A stretch of DNA of 64,000 bases, from the NCBI GenBank assembly GCA_022710975.1, contig JAKLGA010000013.1, forward strand, positions 62,001 through 126,000. The letters run 5' to 3'. A program made the position numbers and the translations under genes. Shown piece after piece: positions 17,673-25,500 of this stretch. This DNA comes from Myxococcota bacterium (GTDB taxonomy: Bacteria > Myxococcota > B64-G9). A model generated the notes under the pieces. It saw nothing but the letters and a program-made list of their open reading frames with translations, was not told where the DNA came from and ran no database searches. Numbering within the stretch: the stretch's first letter is position 1; each line of letters opens with the position of its first letter.

Positions 17673-18329
17673 ATGCGCGGTGTGTCGGTGCTCGCCCTGA
17701 CGGGCGCGCTGCTGTGCGGCCCGGCCTGGGGCCAGTCCTTCGACTGCAGGAAGGCCAGCACCAAGGCCGAGAAACGCATCTGCGGGGATCCGGCCCTGGC
17801 GCTGCCGGACGTGGCGCTGGCCAAGGCGTACAAGGCCGCCCTGAAGAAGGCGGCCGGCGAGGCCAGGGAGCTCAAGGCCGAGCAGCGCCGCTGGCTCGAG
17901 TCCCGTCGGGACCGGTGCGTGCCCGACACCTGCATGCGGGCGGTGATGCTGGAGCGCGCCGGCGCGCTCGAGCGCTTCGCCGCGGATCGGGGCGGGGTCA
18001 CGGGCAGCTACTCGGCCGGGCACTCCGATCTCGAGCTGCTCGACCTCGGGGACGGCCGGGTGCGCTTCTCGGTCAACGCCACCTGGCAGGGCCCCGAGCC
18101 CCAGCAGATCCACACCGGCGAGCTGTGCGGTCTGGTCACCTGGGAGGACGGCAGCGCCCGCTTCAGCGCGGCGGGCGGCGACTGCGATCTGCGCTTCCGC
18201 TTCGAGGGCGAGGGGCTGGTGGTGACGCAGACAGGCGCCTGCGACTTCGGCGCCCACGTGACCGCCCAAGGCACCTACGCCCGCCGCAGCTCCCGCCCGC
18301 CCGTGTTGTCCTTGTGCGAGCTGCCCTGA
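17673..18329 (+). CDS. LprI-like (DUF1311) secreted protein
   Basis: 218 residues; ATG 17673 follows AGGAGG. A Sec signal (MRGVSVLALTGALLCGPAWG) ends near residue 20. Residues ~22-100 match the LprI/DUF1311 pattern: FDCRKASTKAEKRICGDPAL at the start, an AYKAAL helix, then EQRRWLESRRDRC and a further Cys. The founding member inhibits lysozyme in mycobacteria; most relatives are uncharacterised periplasmic proteins. The C-terminal half (~105-218) is a beta-rich domain with Cys pairs (GELCGL, GGDCDL, GACDFG). A weak -35/-10 pair (TTGCGC 17623, 17-base spacer, TACTCC 17646) precedes it. Lysozyme inhibition is not established for this protein. Confidence 0.8.
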   Translation: MRGVSVLALTGALLCGPAWGQSFDCRKASTKAEKRICGDPALALPDVALAKAYKAALKKAAGEARELKAEQRRWLESRRDRCVPDTCMRAVMLERAGALERFAADRGGVTGSYSAGHSDLELLDLGDGRVRFSVNATWQGPEPQQIHTGELCGLVTWEDGSARFSAAGGDCDLRFRFEGEGLVVTQTGACDFGAHVTAQGTYARRSSRPPVLSLCELP

Positions 18330-18354
18330 GCGCGCCGGCGGCGCGGGCGGGGCC

Positions 18355-19392
18355 TCACTCGGCCGCCTCGGCCCGGCGCAGGCGGCGGAGCATGAAGTCG
18401 GCCTCGAAGTCCATGCCCCAGGCCGTGTAGAAACGCCGCAGCGCGCGGTGCTGGGCCAGCGGCTCGAAGCCGATGGCGTGCGCGAGCTTGCGCAGGCAGA
18501 CCGGGCACAGGTGGATGGGGCGCCGGTCGGCCTCGTCCAGGCTGTTCGAGCCGCACACCAGGCACTGGAAGTACACGCAGTGGCCCAGGCCGAACAGGTG
18601 CGCGGCCTCGTGGGCCAGCACGCTCAGGCTGCGCTTCAGCAGCACCCCCGCGTGGCCCGGGCCGCGCGGCTTGCCGAAGAAGGCCGGGTCGTAGCGGGCG
18701 AAGGAGAACACCCCCACGCCGTCCGCGGGCGAGGCCTCGCCGAACACGAAGTTCCAGCTCGGCTCGGGGTACAGGTCGGTCATGGTGAGCCCCAGCAGGC
18801 AGAAGGCGTCCGCCGGCAGGCGCGCGACCAGGACCTCGATGAGCTGCGGGGCCAGCAGCTGGGGCTTGTGGGTGTGCGGGTGCGTCCGCGAGGTGACGCC
18901 GAGCGGGCCCGGGTCGAGCGGCGGCAGCAGCAGGGTCTCGAGCTGGAACACGGCCTGGGCGTACTCGCGCAGCGCCTCCAGCGGCGGCGCGCCGTCCTCG
19001 GGGAACTCGCCGATGGGCTGGAGGTAGATCTTCCGGCGCGCGCCCTCGGGCCGGCGGTTCCGCGCGGCCGCGAACTCGGCGAAGGTCTCGCGCGGCTCGT
19101 CGAACCGGGCCAGCCAGTCGGACGGGCCGGGCGCGTCGATGGGCAGGTAGTCCGGGTCGGGCGTGAGCAGGGCCCGGGTGGCCGGGGCGAGCCCGTCGAA
19201 CGGGCCGATGGCGTAGAGCCGCTCGGCCTCGTCGGGCACGCGGAAGCCCACCGGCGCCGGGGCCTCCTCCTCGGCCGGCGACTCGGCCGGCGCCGCCGCC
19301 TCGAGCGGCGGGGGGCCGGAGCGCAGCCAGAGCGCGGCGCCCAGGCCGGCGGCGGCCAGGGCCAGGACGGCGGCGAGGACCCTCTTGGCCAT
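18355..19392 (-). CDS. Archaemetzincin-family zinc protease (M54) with N-terminal membrane anchor
   Basis: 345 residues from ATG 19392. An N-terminal TM/signal segment (3-23) and an acidic Ala/Pro linker precede the catalytic domain (~120-330). The zinc motif HEAAHLFGLGH (261-271) is followed by Cys272, Cys277, Cys296 and Cys299, reproducing the archaemetzincin HExxHxxGxxHC-x4-C ... CxxC layout. The stretch GSNSLDEADRRPIHLCPVCL closely resembles animal AMZ2 (GSNHLEEADRRPLNLCPICL). The Met expected two residues after the second Cys (Met-turn) is Val here (CLV). Length and sequence are nearer vertebrate AMZ1/AMZ2 than the ~180-residue prokaryotic forms. Substrate unknown; the N-terminus suggests the domain faces the periplasm. 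Confidence 0.9.
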   Translation of the reverse strand: MAKRVLAAVLALAAAGLGAALWLRSGPPPLEAAAPAESPAEEEAPAPVGFRVPDEAERLYAIGPFDGLAPATRALLTPDPDYLPIDAPGPSDWLARFDEPRETFAEFAAARNRRPEGARRKIYLQPIGEFPEDGAPPLEALREYAQAVFQLETLLLPPLDPGPLGVTSRTHPHTHKPQLLAPQLIEVLVARLPADAFCLLGLTMTDLYPEPSWNFVFGEASPADGVGVFSFARYDPAFFGKPRGPGHAGVLLKRSLSVLAHEAAHLFGLGHCVYFQCLVCGSNSLDEADRRPIHLCPVCLRKLAHAIGFEPLAQHRALRRFYTAWGMDFEADFMLRRLRRAEAAE

Positions 19393-19412
19393 GGGCGCAG
19401 GATACCACGCCG

Positions 19413-19441
19413 TTGCCCGCGCGCCACGATCATGCTAGGCC
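19413..19441 (+). promoter_or_regulatory. Candidate promoter for a leaderless metallophosphoesterase mRNA
   Basis: TTGCCC (19413-19418), 17-base spacer, TAGGCC (19436-19441). The ATG lies seven bases past the -10 box and has no ribosome-binding site, which fits a leaderless transcript. Confidence 0.3.
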
Positions 19442-19448
19442 AGGCCCC

Positions 19449-20606
19449 ATGCCACGCTGGATCATGTTCCTCGCGTTCTTCCTCGGGTTCGGCCTGGTCG
19501 TGGGGCTGGCCCACTGGTACCTGTACCGGCGGGCGCGCCGGGTGTTCGGGCTCGCGAGCCGGCGGGGGCGCCTGCTGCTCGGCCTGGCGCTGGCCCTGCT
19601 GGCCACCTCCTACCCCCTGGCGCGGGGGCTGGTGCACTGGAGCTACAACCCGTTCACCTGCGGGCTGTACTTCGCGGCCGGAGTGTGGATGGGGCTCGGG
19701 CTGCACCTGCTGCTGTGGACCGCGGCCGGACACCTGCTGTTCCTGCTGCTGCGCGCGCTCCGGCAGGTCCAGGCCCTCGAGCGGCGCCTGCGCCTCGGGC
19801 TCGAGCGGGCGCTGTTCCTGGCCGGCGCGCTGGCGGCCATGGGGCTGGCGGCCTACGCGCTCTTCGAGGCGCGCTGCGGGGCCGAGCTCACCCGGCTCGA
19901 GGTGCCCGTGCGCGGGCTGCCCGCGGCGCTGGACGGGTTTCGCATCGCGCAGATCTCGGACGTGCACGTGGGCGTGGTGGTCGGGGAGGAGCGCCTGCGG
20001 GAGCTGGTCGAGCAGGTCAACGCCCTGCAGGCCGATCTCGTGGTGATCACCGGGGACCTGGTGGACGAGGACGCGGAGCGCTTCGAGGCGGTGCGGGCGC
20101 CCATGTCGGCGCTCCGGGCCCGGCTGGGGGTGCTGGCGGTGACCGGCAACCACGAGTACTTCTCGGACGCCGAGGCCACCGTGCGCAGCGCCAGCCAGGC
20201 CGGCATCCGCTTCCTGCGCCACGACTGCCTGGAGCTCGAGGGCCTGTGGGTGTGCGGGCTCGACGATCCGGCCGCCTACCGCCTGGGGACGAAGCCGCCC
20301 GAGCTGGAGGAGGTGCTCGGCCAGGTGCCGGCCGAGGCGCCGCTCGTCTTCCTCTACCACCAGCCCGTGGGCCTCGAGCGCGCGGCGGCGGCCGGGGCGG
20401 ACCTCATGCTGTCGGGGCACACCCACCGGGGGCAGCTCTGGCCGCTGCGGCTGATCTCGCGGTTCATCTACCCCCGCCAGGCCGGGCTGTACGAGCACGA
20501 GGGCGCCCGCCTGTACGTGTCCCGCGGGGTGGGCACCTGGGGTCCGCCCATGCGGCTGGGCTCCCCGCCCGAGCTGGTCGAGCTGACGCTGCGCCGCGGC
20601 GGTTGA
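19449..20606 (+). CDS. Membrane metallophosphoesterase (YkuE-like)
   Basis: 385 residues. ATG 19449 is chosen since the N-terminus then starts directly with a TM segment (MPRWIMFLAFFLGFGLVVGL). Four or five TM helices fill residues ~1-150. The calcineurin-like phosphoesterase domain follows with its metal-binding motifs in order: ISDVHVG, VITGDLVDE, VTGNHEYF, YHQP and SGHTHRGQ. This matches the YkuE/YaeI group of membrane-anchored di-metal phosphoesterases; YaeI acts on UDP-2,3-diacylglucosamine in E. coli relatives, but the substrate here is not determinable. No ribosome-binding site is visible. Confidence 0.9.
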   Translation: MPRWIMFLAFFLGFGLVVGLAHWYLYRRARRVFGLASRRGRLLLGLALALLATSYPLARGLVHWSYNPFTCGLYFAAGVWMGLGLHLLLWTAAGHLLFLLLRALRQVQALERRLRLGLERALFLAGALAAMGLAAYALFEARCGAELTRLEVPVRGLPAALDGFRIAQISDVHVGVVVGEERLRELVEQVNALQADLVVITGDLVDEDAERFEAVRAPMSALRARLGVLAVTGNHEYFSDAEATVRSASQAGIRFLRHDCLELEGLWVCGLDDPAAYRLGTKPPELEEVLGQVPAEAPLVFLYHQPVGLERAAAAGADLMLSGHTHRGQLWPLRLISRFIYPRQAGLYEHEGARLYVSRGVGTWGPPMRLGSPPELVELTLRRGG

Positions 20607-20631
20607 CAAGCGCGGGCAGGCTCTGAGAAAT
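20603..20631 (+). promoter_or_regulatory. Promoter of the asd operon
   Basis: TTGACA (20603-20608) overlaps the stop codon of the preceding gene. A 17-base spacer leads to AGAAAT (20626-20631), ~33 bases upstream of the asd ATG. Confidence 0.55.
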
Positions 20632-20663
20632 TGCGCGCCTGGACCGGGGCGCGAGGAGATCCG

Positions 20664-21680
20664 ATGGCCAGGGCGATCGACGTGGCGGTGGTGGGCGCGA
20701 CCGGGCTGGTGGGCGAGGTGCTGCTCGACCTGCTGGCCGCCCGGCGCTTCCCGCTGGGCCGGCTGCGGCTGCTGGCGTCGGCCCGCTCGGCCGGCCGCCG
20801 GCTGCGCTGCGGCGCGCTGGAGGAGACCGTCCAGGAGCTCACCCCCCGGGCGCTCGAGGGCGCTGGGCTGGTGTTCATCTCGGCCAGCGACGCCATCTCC
20901 CGGGAGTACGGCCGGCTGGCCGCCCGCTGGGGCGGGGTGACCATCGACGACTCGGGCGTCTGGCGCATGGACCCCGAGGTGCCGCTGGTGGTGCCCGAGG
21001 TGAACGCCGCGGACGTGGAGCTGCACCGGGGCCTGCTCAGCATCCCCAACTGCTCGACCACCCCGGTGGTCATGTGCCTGGCGCCGCTGCACCGGCGCTT
21101 CGGGGTGAGGCGCGTGGTGGCCGCCACCTACCAGTCGGTCTCCGGCACCGGCCGGGCCGCGGCGGAGGAGCTCCGCGCGGGCTGCCGGGCGGAGCTCGCC
21201 GGGGAGCCGTTCGAGCCCCGGGTCTACCCGCACCCCATCGCCTTCAACCTGTTCCCGGAGATCGGCTCCTTCCAGCCGGACGGCTACACCAGCGAAGAGT
21301 GGAAGATGGTGCGCGAGACCCGCAAGATCCTGCACGCCGAGGAGCTGGCCATCGCCACCACCTGCGTGCGGGTGCCGGTCGCGGTGGGGCACTCGGCCGC
21401 CGTGCACGTCGAGCTCGATCGGCCGGTGGAGCCGGCCGAGGCCCGCCGGGCGCTGGCGGACATGCCCGGGCTGGTGGTGGTGGACGAGCCCGGCCGGCAC
21501 GCCTACCCCCACCCGCGCCTGGCCGCCGGCCAGGATCCGGTCTTCGTGGGCCGCGTCCGCAAGGATCTCTCGCACCCCAACGGCCTGGTCTTCTGGGTCG
21601 TGCTGGACAACCTGCGCAAGGGCGCCGCGCTCGACGCCCTGCAGATCGCCGAGGAGCTCCTGCGCCGCGGCAAGCTGTGA
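20664..21680 (+). CDS. asd: Aspartate-semialdehyde dehydrogenase
   Basis: 338 residues, the usual length. ATG 20664 has GAGGAG six bases upstream. It reduces beta-aspartyl phosphate to aspartate semialdehyde with NADPH, the branch point to lysine, diaminopimelate, threonine and methionine. Visible motifs are the Rossmann dinucleotide motif VVGATGLVGE (9-18), the catalytic Cys130 in SIPNCSTTP, the SVSGTGRAA loop, and VGHSAAVHVE near the C-terminus with the conserved His region. The sequence is of the GATGxVG / NCST bacterial type. The next gene, encoding an ERG2-like protein, begins 25 bases after its stop and is probably co-transcribed. Confidence 0.96.
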   Translation: MARAIDVAVVGATGLVGEVLLDLLAARRFPLGRLRLLASARSAGRRLRCGALEETVQELTPRALEGAGLVFISASDAISREYGRLAARWGGVTIDDSGVWRMDPEVPLVVPEVNAADVELHRGLLSIPNCSTTPVVMCLAPLHRRFGVRRVVAATYQSVSGTGRAAAEELRAGCRAELAGEPFEPRVYPHPIAFNLFPEIGSFQPDGYTSEEWKMVRETRKILHAEELAIATTCVRVPVAVGHSAAVHVELDRPVEPAEARRALADMPGLVVVDEPGRHAYPHPRLAAGQDPVFVGRVRKDLSHPNGLVFWVVLDNLRKGAALDALQIAEELLRRGKL

Positions 21681-21705
21681 ACCCAAGCCCCTCGAGGAGG
21701 CGCCG

Positions 21706-22383
21706 ATGAAGTACGTGTTCGATCCCGACGTGGTCCACCAGTGCGCGCTCAAGTGCCTGGGCAAGCCCAAGCCCGAGATGTTCGACGTGTTCGCGGACGC
21801 GATGGAGGAGCGCTACCCGGGCTGGATCGACCGCAGCCAGCCCTGGCTGTACAGCATCGCCGGCGGGGCCATGATCCAGATGAAGCTCTACCACGTGTCC
21901 CTGTTCGAGTACATCATGATCTGGGGCACGCCGATCGGCTCCGAGGGCCACTCGGGCCGCCACCTGGTGGGCTTCTGGGACACGGTCATCGACGGGGAGA
22001 CCTGGTACTACAGCGAGGGCCAGTTCGAGAAGCGGGTGTACAAGCCCGGGGATCGCATCTGGGTGGGGCCCAAGCAGACCGCGGGCATGAACTTCACCGA
22101 CGGGGTGTGGGCGGTCGAGTACGCCCGCGGGCTGATCCCGGCCAGCATGCCCTTCGGCCTGGCGGACGTGCTGCTGTCCACGGTCGACCTCCCCACGGCG
22201 GTGCAGACGGTGAGCCAGTACGCCTACCACATCGGCCGCTGCATGACCAAGAAGGCCGAGCTCCTGCCGCTCCCGCTCCGGCTGCCGGTGCAGGGCGCGG
22301 GCTCGCTGGTCCGCGCCGCGGGCGACTGGGTCACCCGGGCCTGCCAGCCGCCCCCGTTCTCCCCCGAGATCCCCAAGGGCTGA
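21706..22383 (+). CDS. ERG2 / sigma-1-receptor-like protein
   Basis: 225 residues; ATG 21706 follows GAGGAG. The product matches the ERG2/Sigma1R family along most of its length: YVFDPD at the start, AGGAMIQMKLYHVSLFEY, GTPIGSEGHSGRH, YKPGD, WAVEYARGLIP and PFGLADVLLSTVD. Asp92 (FWDTVIDG) and Glu138 (AVEYARG) align with human sigma-1 receptor Asp126 and Glu172, which bind the ligand amine. ERG2 isomerises the sterol C8 double bond in fungi. The N-terminal TM helix of eukaryotic members is absent, so this is the soluble cupin-like barrel plus C-terminal helices (LADVLLSTVDL onward). No sterol-pathway genes are nearby. Substrate unknown; membership in the family is confident. Confidence 0.92.
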   Translation: MKYVFDPDVVHQCALKCLGKPKPEMFDVFADAMEERYPGWIDRSQPWLYSIAGGAMIQMKLYHVSLFEYIMIWGTPIGSEGHSGRHLVGFWDTVIDGETWYYSEGQFEKRVYKPGDRIWVGPKQTAGMNFTDGVWAVEYARGLIPASMPFGLADVLLSTVDLPTAVQTVSQYAYHIGRCMTKKAELLPLPLRLPVQGAGSLVRAAGDWVTRACQPPPFSPEIPKG

Positions 22384-22428
22384 AGTCCGAGCCCTTAACC
22401 CCATGCAGGTGAAGCGGATTCTTGCCCC

Positions 22429-22458
22429 TTGATCTGGATCACAGCCTCGGGCTAGAGT
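22429..22458 (+). promoter_or_regulatory. Candidate promoter of the large Cys-rich lipoprotein
   Basis: TTGATC (22429-22434), 18-base spacer, TAGAGT (22453-22458). It leaves an unusually long ~100-base leader before the ATG at 22566; nothing else was recognised in the 182-base gap. Confidence 0.4.
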
Positions 22459-22565
22459 CCGGCGTCAACTCGGCGACCATTGGAATCCTGTCCGGCGAGG
22501 TGAGTAATCGCCCAACCCGTTCCGTCTGTGGTGGCATCGACCCACCCAAATCGAGGAGGAAGAGG

Positions 22566-25500
22566 ATGAGGAAGTCAAGTTGGATGAGCGTGCTGTTGGC
22601 GTTGTGTTGCGCAGGCGCGCTGCTGGGCGGCTGCGACGACGGCGTTGGACCCCAGTACTGCGTGAGCCCGGCCGACTGCGACGCGGGCGAGTACTGCAAC
22701 CTGCAGCTCGGCCTGTGCGTGCCCGGGGTGTGCCCCCGCGTCTGCACGGGGCTCGAGTGCGGCCTGGATCCGATCTGCGGTGAGAGCTGCGGCACCTGCA
22801 CCGCGCCCGAGACCTGCACCGCCGCCACCGGCCAGTGCGAGTGCGCGCCGGTGTGCACCGGCCGCGCCTGCGGGCCGGATCCGGTCTGCGGCCAGAGCTG
22901 CGGCACCTGCGGCGTGGACGAGACCTGCGACGTCGACGGCGTCTGCCACGGCGGCTGCGTGCCGAACTGCGCCGGCATGGAGTGCGGCTCGGACGGCTGC
23001 AGCGGCAGCTGCGGCGAGTGCGGCGCCGGCGAGACCTGCGACGGCGACGGCATCTGCCAGGGCTGCACGGCGGACTGCACCGGCAAGGCCTGCGGCGACG
23101 ACGGCTGCAACGGCTCCTGCGGCACCTGCGGCGTGGACGAGATCTGCAACGCCAGCTTCCAGTGCGAGCCGGTGTGCACCCCGGACTGCGCGGGCAAGGA
23201 GTGCGGCTCGGACGGCTGCCGCGGCACCTGCGGCACCTGCGACGCCGGCGCCGGCGAGGTGTGCGTGCTGGCCACCAGCCAGTGCGAGGTGTGCGTCCCG
23301 GACTGCACCGGGCGCGTGTGCGGCCCGGATCCCACCTGCGGCGCCTCCTGCGGCGACTGCCAGGCTGACGAGGTCTGCAACGCCGGCGTGTGCGAGTGCG
23401 TGCCGGACTGCCTGGGCCTCGAGTGCGGCGACGACGGCTGCGGCGGGTCCTGCGGCAGCTGCCTGGTGACCGAGACCTGCAGCGAATCGGGCATCTGCGA
23501 GTGCACCGAGGACTGCACCAACCGCGAGTGCGGGCTCGACCCGGTGTGCGGCTACTCCTGCGGCACCTGCGGCGTGGACGAGGTGTGCTCCGTGGACGGC
23601 ACCTGCATCGCCGACTGCGTGCCGGACTGCGCCGGCCGCGAGTGCGGCCCGGATCCGACCTGCAACACCTCCTGCGGCACCTGCCCGGGCGGTGAGACCT
23701 GCGACGCCGCCGGCCAGTGCGGCTGCGCCCCGAACTGCGCGGGCAAGGAGTGCGGCGACGACGGCTGCGGCGGCCAGTGCGGCACCTGCACGGCCCCGCA
23801 GACCTGCGACGCGAACGGCGCCTGCGTGTGCGTGCCCGACTGCGGCAACCTCGAGTGCGGCAACGACCCGGTGTGCGGCCAGCTGTGCGGCACCTGCATT
23901 GCGCCCGACGTCTGCCAGGCCGGCGCGTGCGTGTGCGTGCCGGACTGCGGCACCCGCGAGTGCGGCGTGGACCCGGTGTGCGGCACGAGCTGCGGCACCT
24001 GCCAGGCCGGCGAGACCTGCGACGCGAGCGGCCAGTGCCAGACCCAGGGCGGCCTGCCCGGGGATCTCTGCACGGACGACGCCCAGTGCGCGGGCGGGCT
24101 GTGCCTGATGTTCACCGCCACCGACGGCTACTGCGGCAGCGTGTGCGACTGCAACCAGGGCACCGGCTGCGACGTGGCCGACCCGCAGCCGATCTGCCTG
24201 TGGGGCGACGGGAACGATCCCCCGCAGACCTGCTACTGCGGCTACGAGTGCCCGAACGGCCTGACCGACTGCCCGGACAACGGCGTGGGCTGGCAGTGCC
24301 TGGACGTCGGCGGCGGCTACATGGCCTGCGTGCCGGGCACCTGCGTACCTGACTGCACCGGACGTGAGTGTGGCCCGGACGGCTGCGGCGGCTCCTGCGG
24401 CACCTGCCAGGCCGGCGAGGCCTGCGACGGCGCCGGCCAGTGCCAGGCGGGCCAGGCCGGCACGCTCGGCGATCCCTGCCCCTTCGGCAACGTGAACACG
24501 GACGCCCTGGCGTGCGACGAGGGGCTGGGTTTCTTCTGCGTGGGCATCCCCGAGGACCCGGCGGCCGCCTGCGCGAGCGACCAGGACTGCATCGATCTCG
24601 GTTACCCGACCAGCTACAACCCGGACTGCGTGACCGGCGCCACCACCGGCTGCGGCGCGAGCTTCTGCAGCCAGTACTGCGACGCCAACGGCGCGTGCCC
24701 GGCGGGCTGGGAGCCTTACTACGATGACGACGGCGTGACCTGCCTGTTCTGCGTCCCGACCATTGCCTGCACCCCGGACTGCACCGGCCGCGAGTGCGGC
24801 GACGACGGCTGCGGCGGCTCCTGCGGCAGCTGCGTGGCGCCCGAGGTGTGCGACGCGAGCGGCCAGTGCGTTCCGGGCGGCGCGGGCCTGCCGGGCGACC
24901 TGTGCACGGACGACACCCAGTGCGCCGGCGGCCTGTGCCTCATGGTCACCGCCACCGACGGCTACTGCGGCAGCACCTGCGACTGCAACCAGGGCACCGG
25001 CTGCGACGTGGCCGACCCCCAGCCGATCTGCCTGTGGGGCGACGGCCAGGATCCCCCGGTCACCTGCTACTGCGGCTACGAGTGCCCCAACGGCCTGACC
25101 GACTGCCCGAACAACGGCGTGGGCTGGCAGTGCGTGGACGTGGGCGGCGGCTTCATGGCCTGCCTCCCCGGCGCGTGCCAGCCGGACTGCACGGGCCGCG
25201 CTTGCGGCGACGACGGCTGCGGCGGCTCCTGCGGCACCTGCGGGGCGAACGAGACCTGCAACGTCTCCGGCCAGTGCATCCCGGACAACTGCACCGAGGC
25301 CCTGCTCGACGGATCGTTCGAGGCGGCCGGCGCGGGCGCGGCCGACTGGACCATGTTCTCCTCCGCGTTCGGCACGCCGCTGTACGAGTACGCCGCCCTG
25401 GCGCACACCGGCAGCTGGATCCTGTGGATCGGCGGCGGCGCGGCGGATGACGCCTACGCCGAGCAGAGCGTGGTGATCCCGGTCGGCACCGCCACGGTCA

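Noticed and set aside
20664-22383. Sterol biosynthesis locus around the ERG2-like gene
   Set aside because: No squalene cyclase, epoxidase, demethylase or other sterol gene is visible; the neighbours are asd and a surface lipoprotein.
22731-24048. Regular ~105-bp repeats suggestive of a CRISPR array
   Set aside because: Units are coding, diverged and contiguous, with no short identical repeats separated by unique spacers and no cas genes.
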